Shown here one piece after another: positions 1 to 6,125 of a stretch of 10,122 bases of DNA. The position numbers and the translations under genes were made by a program. This DNA comes from Flavobacteriales bacterium UBA972 (lineage in GTDB: Bacteria > Bacteroidota > Bacteroidia > Flavobacteriales > Schleiferiaceae). Under the pieces are notes generated by a model. That model was not told where the DNA came from, did not search any database, and saw only the letters and a list, made by a program, of their open reading frames with translations. The stretch spans positions 6,318 through 16,439 of the forward strand of contig DBBY01000023.1 in NCBI GenBank assembly GCA_002292855.1, in the 5' to 3' direction. Position 1 is the first letter of the stretch. Each line of letters opens with the position of its first letter.

Positions 1-1211
1 TGGCCGTCGCCCCAATCCACCCACATGGACGTTCCGGGAGCCAGGGTCCAGGGAATAACAGCGGAGTCCAAGCCAACGGTAACCGACAGGGCCGGATTGC
101 CAAAGGGCAGCAGGAGCTGCGTATCGCGCCCAAAAACTCCGCCCGCCGACGCCCAGTACGCATCGACCACTGGAGTTCTATGCACCGTGATTAGGGGCAG
201 GTTGGCTGTGGTCGCCGTGCAGCCCGAGTCCGACCAAATACTCAAGGTGGTGCTGTAGGTTCCCGCTTGCGCGTAGCAGTGCACGGGGTTCTTGGCGGTG
301 TCGGTGGTTCCGTCGCCAAAGTCCCATAAACGGGCCACCGCTTGGCCGCCAGGTACACTGCTCACGTCGTTCCAGGTAACACAAAGAGGTTCGCATCCGC
401 TGCTGCGGTTGACCCAAGCCAAGGGAATTGGCTTAGGGTTGGGCAGAAGCCACAAACTCTTGGATGCCGTGCAGCTGTAGGTAAAGCTGATGTCGTCAAG
501 GCCAAAATCATTGCCGGAACCCGCAGTAATCACCCCCTGCAGGGCAATGACGCAAATCCCGTTGGCGGGCGCGGTAAAGGTCTGGCTGCGCAAACTCCAG
601 GTGCCAATGGTCGCCGGAGCCGCCTGGCCCAGGCCAACCTGCAGGCCATTGATCATGACCCTTAAACTCCCCTGGGGCAATGCCAAACTCAGAACCCAGT
701 ACGACATTGTTACCGTAGAATTTGCCGGGAAGGTCACCGTTTGCTGCCAAATGGTGCGGTTCGGGAGGACGCTTCCGTTGATGATCATGTAGTTCCCCGT
801 GCCCGTAGTGTGGTCTCCCCAGCCCGCAAAGTTGGGATGCACCACGCTCGCATTGGGCCCTACTGCATAGGTGCCCTCGTTCCAAATGCTTGACGCATTG
901 TGCACATACTGCGAGGTGAACCCGCTGTTCCCTGCACTGAAGTTACCGTTCACCGCCGCCTGGCTCGTGCTCGACTGCGTGCTTACCGCTGCAGCGCTTG
1001 CCACCGCACCCATTTGAGCGCGCGTGATGGCGCAGGTATCGCACGAAAACATAGCGGCCGGAGTCCATGCAAAGGGACCCGTGCCCAAGGCCTGAAGGGT
1101 CACGCTGTCGCCCTCACAGGCATAGAGGCTGTCGTTGACCACGTCCACGGAGCATTGGGCTTTCGCTTGAAATCCCAACAGAACCAGCAACGACCAGAGT
1201 AAGCAACGCAT
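1..1211 (-). CDS. Secreted PKD-domain surface protein, N-terminal part (runs off left edge)
   Basis: The frame is open from an ATG at 1211 down to the window edge, giving 403 residues with no stop, so the C-terminus lies outside. Residues 1-18 form a signal peptide (MRCLLWSLLVLLGFQAKA, then QC). Residues 20-65 resemble the Ig-like opening of many Bacteroidota surface proteins (ACEGDSVTLQ, then a CDTC pair). Residues about 86-247 resemble a jelly-roll, carbohydrate-binding-like module, with NGNFSAGNSGFTSQY at 88-102, GDHTTGTGN at 132-140 and GLDDISFTY at 237-245. A PKD domain follows at about 262-345, with the signature WDFGDG at 296-301 and the closing AGTYSTTLSI. A second PKD-type WVDWGDG begins at 397-403. 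Proteins of this build usually end in a type IX sorting or gliding-motility-associated C-terminal domain, but that part is not visible. The likely location is the cell surface or outside the cell, with an adhesive or glycan-binding role. The domain calls rest on motifs; the ligand is unknown. Confidence 0.88.
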   Translation of the reverse strand, partial: MRCLLWSLLVLLGFQAKAQCSVDVVNDSLYACEGDSVTLQALGTGPFAWTPAAMFSCDTCAITRAQMGAVASAAAVSTQSSTSQAAVNGNFSAGNSGFTSQYVHNASSIWNEGTYAVGPNASVVHPNFAGWGDHTTGTGNYMIINGSVLPNRTIWQQTVTFPANSTVTMSYWVLSLALPQGSLRVMINGLQVGLGQAAPATIGTWSLRSQTFTAPANGICVIALQGVITAGSGNDFGLDDISFTYSCTASKSLWLLPNPKPIPLAWVNRSSGCEPLCVTWNDVSSVPGGQAVARLWDFGDGTTDTAKNPVHCYAQAGTYSTTLSIWSDSGCTATTANLPLITVHRTPVVDAYWASAGGVFGRDTQLLLPFGNPALSVTVGLDSAVIPWTLAPGTSMWVDWGDG

Positions 1212-1378
1212 GCCTAAAGTTCCGACAAAATAAAGCAACGCAACACCGACCAAGTTATAAACAGTCTGTTGGTAACTTTCGGCCTTTAATACGCTGATTT
1301 AACACCGCTTAACCAAACCGAGACCTTGAGTTTACACAGCGTGGTTTGCTTTGCAGAACTTCATTTAGAAGCAGGACC

Positions 1379-1528
1379 ATGAATCAATCAGACCACCTCG
1401 AACAGTTTGTGCAGGAGCGCATGCTTTCGTACTGCAGAGAGCTGGGTTTGAGCTACCGCGACAGCGTAGTTCAACTCGGATTCAGCGCAGACGAACGCAT
1501 CAGCCTGGCCGACTCTTGGGTAGACTAA
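1379..1528 (+). CDS. Small hypothetical protein, 49 aa
   Basis: A short ORF from ATG 1379 to TAA 1528 sits between two convergent or divergent minus-strand genes. The product is acidic and apparently soluble (MNQSDHLEQFVQERMLSY, ending in ADSWVD), with no signal peptide or membrane segment. A TTG at 1346 would add 11 residues. ATG 1379 is preferred because it is a stronger start codon, although the AGGA at 1373-1376 is too close to be a good ribosome site. Codon choice (AGC, CTG, GCC, GAC, CGC) resembles the neighbouring genes, which supports coding. A hairpin at 1561-1578 follows its stop. I do not recognise the family, and a chance ORF is possible at this length. Confidence 0.45.
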   Translation: MNQSDHLEQFVQERMLSYCRELGLSYRDSVVQLGFSADERISLADSWVD

Positions 1529-1560
1529 GACCCTAAAGGCCCCACCTAGGAGCCCTACTC

Positions 1561-1578
1561 GCTACCCCAAGGGGTGGC
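1561..1578. terminator. Hairpin between convergent genes, possible two-way terminator
   Basis: GCTACCCCAAGGGGTGGC folds into a seven-pair stem (one G-T pair) with a CAAG loop. It lies between the stop of the small plus-strand ORF (1528) and the stop of the minus-strand TMEM164-like gene (1607), where a shared terminator is expected. Neither side has a U-run, so intrinsic termination would be weak. Confidence 0.35.
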
Positions 1579-1606
1579 TCACTACACTTATGGATGCCTC
1601 GAACCC

Positions 1607-2338
1607 TTAAGCGGCCTCCGCCTCTTGGGTGCCTGTGCGGTGCAGGGCGGGCTCTCGGTGACCGCGCAGCAGAATATACAGGCCCCAAAAAAGGACCACC
1701 ACCGCGAGCTCAAGGCCTATGAGGTAGTAGGGCCAAGCTCCCTGCACCAAAGGGTGGTTGACCGGGGGAGGCTGGTTCACGTACCAGTAGTTTGATCCGA
1801 GCATCGAGTTAATGGCCATAATGGTGAAGCCCACCAGGTTGGTGAGTCCGATGATTCGCCAAAAAAGCCTGCGCGGCAACCGCGCTCCGCCCCGCAGAAT
1901 GAGGTAGAGCGGAACCACCACCACCGCAGAATGCGCCAGATAAAACTGCAAGACATAGCCTATGGTGGTGGCGGTCTCGAGCGCCGGAGTCAAGAAGGCT
2001 TGAATTCCGCCCAAGGGGCCCCAAAAAGCGACCAGGGGCAGCGCCCATTTTTGCTTGAGCACCAAGTATGCAAAAAGCAGAAACTGGCTCAGTCCGCACA
2101 TGTGCAGGGGCAGCGACTCGCGAACGTTAAACGACCCGTCAGAGAGCGCCATGATCCAGTACCAGGACTGGTTGGCCAGAATGATCCAGCCGAGTGCTTT
2201 TTGCCAGCCTTCAAACTTCGGATGGTTTTTGCTGGGCGCAAGAGTGAAAAAGAGCAAAAACAGCAGGGCCAAAAGGCCCATGCCAGCCCACCAGATCGGG
2301 CCACCGACCTCGACCACCACCATTTCCCACTTGCCCAT
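1607..2338 (-). CDS. TMEM164/YwaF-family (TIGR02206) integral membrane protein, downstream copy
   Basis: The 243-residue protein has about seven hydrophobic segments (near 15-34, 47-64, 80-95, 99-117, 128-149, 160-180 and 203-224). Family landmarks are LPLHMCG with Cys81, FWGPLGGIQAFLTPAL at 105-120, FYLAHSAVVVVPLYLI with His136, and NYWYVNQPPPVNHPLVQG followed by WPYYLI. Human TMEM164 is reported to be an acyltransferase making arachidonoyl ether phospholipids and to need a conserved Cys and His; Cys81 and His136 are the likely equivalents. Bacterial members, including YwaF, are to my knowledge uncharacterised, so acyl transfer at the inner membrane is an inference. The ATG at 2338 overlaps the stop of the upstream paralog by one base (TAATG), which implies translational coupling. 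The C-terminal tail after residue 225 is polar and lies outside the family core. Confidence 0.85.
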   Translation of the reverse strand: MGKWEMVVVEVGGPIWWAGMGLLALLFLLFFTLAPSKNHPKFEGWQKALGWIILANQSWYWIMALSDGSFNVRESLPLHMCGLSQFLLFAYLVLKQKWALPLVAFWGPLGGIQAFLTPALETATTIGYVLQFYLAHSAVVVVPLYLILRGGARLPRRLFWRIIGLTNLVGFTIMAINSMLGSNYWYVNQPPPVNHPLVQGAWPYYLIGLELAVVVLFWGLYILLRGHREPALHRTGTQEAEAA

Positions 2339-3030
2339 TATGCTTGTGCTTTAATGCGCTTCCAAAAAAGCAGGGTGAGTACCACGTAGTGAAGGGCTCC
2401 GGCCACCACAAAAGCGATGAGGTAGTAGGGCCAGTCGCCGATAACTAAGGGATTGTCTACCATGGGGCGCTGGCATAAGAACATGTAGTTCGCGTCCAGT
2501 AGGCGGTTGACGATTCCAACGGGAACCATCAAAAGCAGGTTTACGCCGAGCACCTTGGCCCAGGTCCACTTGCCGACCATGTAGCCGCGCACCCAGATGA
2601 AATAGAGCGGAATTATTATGATTCCTCCGTGCACGATGTAGTACTCCGCATACATGAACGGGGTGTCCCCGCCGGTGAGTTCCGGGGTGAGTAGGCTGTG
2701 GAATCCGCCCACGATTCCCCAAAAGAAAAGGGGATAAAAGGCCCATCGGGCGCCGCTGATCAAAAGCACAATACTGAGGATTCGGCTAAATCCGCACAAG
2801 TGCAGCTCGAGGTTGTCTTGCACGTTCCATAGCCCCGACTGATGGAGGTAGACGTGCTTCACCAGTAAAAGTGCGGCAAGTGCTATGCCCCAAGCCCGTT
2901 CAAAGGTTCGCAAGCCTTCGCCTTTAAGCCTTCGAGCGGCCCCGATTACCACCGCTGCATAGGCCACAAAAATGGCTATGCCCGACCACCAGGCCGGCGA
3001 TCCAATGGTATATACTGCGTGCTCAATCAT
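2338..3030 (-). CDS. TMEM164/YwaF-family (TIGR02206) integral membrane protein, upstream copy
   Basis: The 230-residue membrane protein is paralogous to the gene directly downstream. It keeps the same landmarks in the same order: LELHLCG with Cys79, FFWGIVGGFHSLLTPEL at 102-118, YIVHGGIIIIPLYFI with His134, and NYMFLCQRPMVDNPLVIGD followed by WPYYLIAF. The spacing between the Cys and His is 55 residues in both copies. Seven membrane segments are expected. A lipid acyltransferase role is inferred from animal TMEM164, not shown for bacterial members. The start is ATG 3030, 57 bases after the crotonase stop on the same strand, so the three genes may form one transcript. The lumenal/periplasmic segment between helices differs from its partner (TGGDTPFMYAEY here, ETATTIGYVLQF there), which could mean different substrates or a heterodimer. 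Confidence 0.85.
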   Translation of the reverse strand: MIEHAVYTIGSPAWWSGIAIFVAYAAVVIGAARRLKGEGLRTFERAWGIALAALLLVKHVYLHQSGLWNVQDNLELHLCGFSRILSIVLLISGARWAFYPLFFWGIVGGFHSLLTPELTGGDTPFMYAEYYIVHGGIIIIPLYFIWVRGYMVGKWTWAKVLGVNLLLMVPVGIVNRLLDANYMFLCQRPMVDNPLVIGDWPYYLIAFVVAGALHYVVLTLLFWKRIKAQA

Positions 3031-3087
3031 TTAGGGACTGCTTAGGTGAAGTCCAAGTTAGTTCACAGACCCAGAATATACCAAGTC

Positions 3088-3852
3088 CTAAAAGCTGGGT
3101 TTGCGCTTGTCCAAAAATGCTGTCGTGCCTTCGATAAACTCCGCGCTGCCAAAGCGGGCTCCAAACTCCCGTACTTCGGCGTCGAACCCTGGCCCGCCTT
3201 CGGTCGTGGCGCTTACCGTCCGCAAAATGGCCGCTTGAGCGTCACCAGAAGCCTTAATCAACTGGCGCGCCATAGCCTCCGCGGCCTCGAGAAGCTGGTC
3301 GGGCTCGTGCACGGAATTTACCAAGCCCCAGGACTCTGCCTTGGTCGCATCAATCATTCCTGCGCCCAGCATCATCTCTAGGGCGCGGCCCTTGCCCACC
3401 AGCTGAACCAGGCGCTGGGTTCCGCCGTAGCCCGGAATCACCCCCAGCGAAGCCTCAGGCAACCCCATGCGGGCCGAAGTCGACGCCAGGCGTACGTGGC
3501 AGGCCATGGCGAGTTCCAGCCCGCCCCCCAAGGCAAAACCGTTGATGGCGGCGAGGTAGGGCTTGCGGGCTTGCGCAATGCGGTTAAAGAGCAAATCATG
3601 GCCTCGTTGGGCCATAGCCTGGCCTTCTGCGGGGCCATACGACGCAAACTCCGCAATGTCTGCACCGGCTACAAAGCTCTTGGGGCCCGCCCCAGTGAGT
3701 ACCACCACCCGCAGGTCGTCGCGGGCGTCAAGGGCCTCCACATGCTCGTGAAGCTCCTGAATGACCGAAGCGTTTAAAGCGTTTAAAGCCTCCGGGCGGT
3801 CAATGGTTAAGAATGCGATGCGGTCGCGGATTTCAAGGCGTACGTGGGGCAT
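3088..3852 (-). CDS. Enoyl-CoA hydratase/isomerase (crotonase) family protein
   Basis: The 254-residue protein is of typical length for a cytosolic single-domain crotonase, which usually hydrates trans-2-enoyl-CoA to 3-hydroxyacyl-CoA. The N-terminal strand and RPEALNAL (19-26) are standard. The oxyanion-hole segments are FVAGADI (60-66) and NGFALGGGLELAMACH (104-119). Both hydratase glutamates are present, Glu113 in GLELA and Glu133 in GLPEASLGVIPGYGGTQRL. They are 20 residues apart, as in rat mitochondrial hydratase (Glu144/Glu164), which favours true hydratase activity over a one-Glu isomerase. The C-terminus (FLDKRKPSF) is typical. Substrate chain length cannot be read from sequence, and a short-chain (crotonyl-CoA) enzyme is likely. 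The start is ATG 3852, which gives the canonical N-terminus. It is the first gene of a possible three-gene run with the two TMEM164-like genes. Confidence 0.93.
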   Translation of the reverse strand: MPHVRLEIRDRIAFLTIDRPEALNALNASVIQELHEHVEALDARDDLRVVVLTGAGPKSFVAGADIAEFASYGPAEGQAMAQRGHDLLFNRIAQARKPYLAAINGFALGGGLELAMACHVRLASTSARMGLPEASLGVIPGYGGTQRLVQLVGKGRALEMMLGAGMIDATKAESWGLVNSVHEPDQLLEAAEAMARQLIKASGDAQAAILRTVSATTEGGPGFDAEVREFGARFGSAEFIEGTTAFLDKRKPSF

Positions 3853-3883
3853 GGCTTTATTACTGGGTTAGATAGATGGCGTA

Positions 3884-3900
3884 CTTTGGCCAAACCAAAG
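3884..3900. promoter_or_regulatory. Inverted repeat in a divergent start region, possible operator
   Basis: CTTTGG, a five-base CCAAA spacer, then CCAAAG form exact six-base inverted arms; the overlapping TTTGGCCAAA at 3885-3894 is itself a perfect palindrome. It lies between the divergent crotonase start (3852) and the likely methyltransferase start (3910), where a shared regulator could bind. No promoter consensus could be placed with confidence, and short AT/GC palindromes arise by chance. Confidence 0.25.
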
Positions 3901-3909
3901 ATACTTTCT

Positions 3910-4707
3910 GTGCTCAAGCGCCTTCAAAAATGGTTTCAAGACAAGTCGGGCATCGGTGAAAACCGCGACGCCTTAGCCCTTCTGCGCCTTAGGGTTGACG
4001 CATTGGCGGCCTTGCAGCAGCAGCACCTCCCGGAACTTCTGACCCTCCCCTGGCTGCCCCCTGGCCTTGACGGCGTTTCGACGGCCATTCACCGCGCCGA
4101 CGCCATGCTTCGCCTGCCCTTAAGTGCTTCGGGCGGACGCTGGGCTCGTGCCGCGACCGAGTACTTTGCAACGGGCCGCGAGCTCGCCCAAACCCTTAAA
4201 TCAATCGCTCCCGAGGCCCAAGACCTGCTGGACTTTGGATGCGGCTACGGCCGAGTTGGCCGCTTTTTGGCCTTGGAATTCCCAGATGCCCGTCGCTGGG
4301 CCTACGACCCCAAGGCGGGAGCGGTAGCCTTTCAGCAGGAGCACTGGGGGGCGCAACCCTGGGGCGGCCAATCGCTTGACCTCATTCTTGCCGGATCCGT
4401 CTTTACCCACCTTCGGCCAGAGTCCGCGCGAGCCGAACTTTTGCGCCTCACCGAGGCCCTCAAGCCCCATGGCGCCTTGGTCGTCACCCTGCACGATTTT
4501 ACCGGGCAGACTGTCGTGAGCGAGTACACCGAAGAGTCCGCGCTGCCTGAGCTCGAAGGGGCCATCGACCCCAGGGACTACGTAACGGTGTACTTCAGCG
4601 CAAAGGACTGGGCGGCCCTCACTCCCGTGGGATGGAGCTGGAGCACTCGGCCCGAGCGCTACGGGGGAACCCAGCAAATTTTGGTGCTTAGGCGCGCTGA
4701 AGCCTGA
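3910..4707 (+). CDS. Class I SAM-dependent methyltransferase
   Basis: The protein has 265 residues from GTG 3910. Motif I is DFGCGYGRVGR (from residue 108), the glycine-rich SAM-binding loop. The acidic end of the second strand is probably the AYDP Asp near residue 133. Motif LILAGSVFTHL (158-168) and strand GALVVTLHDF (188-197) complete a Rossmann methyltransferase core. SVFTHL is frequent in methyltransferases found in polysaccharide and natural-product loci, but the substrate cannot be assigned. No in-frame ATG exists before residue 65, so the start is uncertain. GTG 3844 (287 aa) would overlap the start of the divergent crotonase by nine bases and is less likely; TTG 3886 is another option. 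The 3' end overlaps the convergent histidine kinase by 20 bases. It is the only plus-strand gene of normal size here. Confidence 0.85.
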   Translation: MLKRLQKWFQDKSGIGENRDALALLRLRVDALAALQQQHLPELLTLPWLPPGLDGVSTAIHRADAMLRLPLSASGGRWARAATEYFATGRELAQTLKSIAPEAQDLLDFGCGYGRVGRFLALEFPDARRWAYDPKAGAVAFQQEHWGAQPWGGQSLDLILAGSVFTHLRPESARAELLRLTEALKPHGALVVTLHDFTGQTVVSEYTEESALPELEGAIDPRDYVTVYFSAKDWAALTPVGWSWSTRPERYGGTQQILVLRRAEA

Positions 4708-6112
4708 GGTTGAATTCCGTGCCTTCGGCAGACGAGGCTTCGACCCAAATGCGTCCGTCCATGCCTTCGACAATGGACTTGACCATGGCAAGGCCCAATC
4801 CCGAACCCGACGACTTAGTGGTAAAATGCGGCTCAAATATGCTCTCCCAGCGCGCAGCCTCGATTCCGCCTCCGTTGTCGCGGACCAGCACCAGAACGGC
4901 ACCCTCGTCGTCGCGCAGCGATACCGACAGCGCCGGACTGCGCCCCGGCGGCATGGACTCCAAGGAGTTGTTGAGCAGGTTATTGAAGACCCGAAGCATC
5001 GAGGCCTCGGCGCCGTGAACCGTCCATGCCCCAGAGGGAATAGCCAAATCCAGGCCGGGGTAGGCCATCTGGATGTGGCCCAAAACGGTCGATAAATCCA
5101 CCGTACTCATAGGAACCGACGAAATTTTGGCCAGGTCGTTGAAGTCGCCTGCAACCGCAGTCATTGCATCAATTTGAGCCAGCATGGCCTCGGCGTAGTC
5201 CTTGACTTCGTCCACCGAGAGCTGGCTTGCCCGGCTCGCGTGCAGCTGGGTCATCAGGCGCATCGGCGTGAGGGGGTTTTTGATTTCGTGCGCTACCTGC
5301 TGCGCCATCTCGCGCCAAGCGTCCTCTTTCTCGGCGTGTGCTAAGGCTTTGGCGTTTTCTTCGGTCTGGCGCACCATGCGGTTGTAGGAGTCTACAAGCT
5401 GCCCAATCTCGTCTTTGGAGCGCCATTCCACCGGCCGTGGACTCCTCGAGCCGTCTTCAAAATTCCCCTTCATGGCATTGCCCACCACCTCAAGCCCGCG
5501 CGTGATGCTGCGCGACAGCATAAAGGCAAAGTAGGTCGCCGCAATAAAGAGAACCAGGTGCAACCAAGCAAGGGCCTTAAAAAATTCCATGTCCTCAATG
5601 GGGCGCCCTAAGCCGTCGCCGTAGGGAACAACCATGATGGCGACCGGCACCCCCATCTCGTCGTTGAGCTCGGCGGTGTACAGCAGCAGCTCGCCCTCGG
5701 GCTTGGTGGAATCGGGAATGCTTAAAATTTGTTCTCTTCGGCTTAAAACGCCTTCTGGAAGCTGGGGGGGCAAAATTCCCAAGTCGACCAAATCAACGCT
5801 AGACGACAGCAGCAGGCCTCCGGTCATGGTGTAGAGCGCCACATCGATTCGGTGAATTCGGCTTATGGCACAAAGCTCCTCGTGGAGCACGCTGAGCAAA
5901 TCCGCTTGGTCAATATCAGACCCCAGGGCTCGCTTCAACTCATAGGCCACGTGCGCTTCAACCGCTTCTTCTTTGCGCTTGAGTCGATCGCGGCGGTACT
6001 CCGACTCTTCTGCCTTAAAGTGCAGCAGGCTAATTACCCCAGTGGCGCCAAAACCCAAAACCACCACCATAAACATGGCGATGAAAATTCGGGCACGAAG
6101 GGTGATGCGCAT
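4688..6112 (-). CDS. NtrY-like membrane sensor histidine kinase
   Basis: The 474-residue protein has membrane helix 1 at about 9-30, a periplasmic sensor region at about 31-178 (with LYTMTGGLLLSSS at 93-105, resembling a Cache/PAS-like fold), and helix 2 at about 181-200. A HAMP linker spans about 200-252 (DEIGQLVDSYNRMV). A HisKA domain follows with phospho-acceptor His275 in AWREMAQQVAHEIKNPLTPM, a form of the H-box typical of NtrY-like kinases. The ATPase domain shows the N-box FNNLLNNSLESM (376-387), G1 box RDNGGGIE (411-418), F-box FEPHFTTK (426-433) and G2 GSGLGLAMVKSI (436-447). All catalytic boxes are intact, so it should autophosphorylate. ATG 6112 lies 13 bases after the metalloprotease stop, which implies co-transcription. 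No response regulator is present in the window, so it is an orphan here and its partner is unknown. Confidence 0.93.
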   Translation of the reverse strand: MRITLRARIFIAMFMVVVLGFGATGVISLLHFKAEESEYRRDRLKRKEEAVEAHVAYELKRALGSDIDQADLLSVLHEELCAISRIHRIDVALYTMTGGLLLSSSVDLVDLGILPPQLPEGVLSRREQILSIPDSTKPEGELLLYTAELNDEMGVPVAIMVVPYGDGLGRPIEDMEFFKALAWLHLVLFIAATYFAFMLSRSITRGLEVVGNAMKGNFEDGSRSPRPVEWRSKDEIGQLVDSYNRMVRQTEENAKALAHAEKEDAWREMAQQVAHEIKNPLTPMRLMTQLHASRASQLSVDEVKDYAEAMLAQIDAMTAVAGDFNDLAKISSVPMSTVDLSTVLGHIQMAYPGLDLAIPSGAWTVHGAEASMLRVFNNLLNNSLESMPPGRSPALSVSLRDDEGAVLVLVRDNGGGIEAARWESIFEPHFTTKSSGSGLGLAMVKSIVEGMDGRIWVEASSAEGTEFNLRLQRA

Positions 6113-6125
6113 AAAAGGATGGACT

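Noticed and set aside
1212..1378. Search for promoters or an RNA gene in the largest non-coding gap
   Set aside because: Only loose matches to the Bacteroidota -33/-7 consensus were seen (for example CTTTATTTTG just before the 1211 start), with no stable long hairpin; nothing firm can be called.
3035..3054. GGACT and AGTCC arms between the crotonase and the first TMEM164-like gene
   Set aside because: A five-base stem with a ten-base loop and no T-run is too weak for a terminator and may be chance.
3771..3788. Direct repeat of GCGTTTAAA
   Set aside because: It encodes the LNALNA stretch of the crotonase N-terminus, where NALN is normal for the family, so it is protein sequence and not a DNA repeat element.
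4201..4902. A 233-codon minus-strand open frame spanning the methyltransferase and the kinase end
   Set aside because: It crosses two well-supported genes in other frames and its translation shows no domain.
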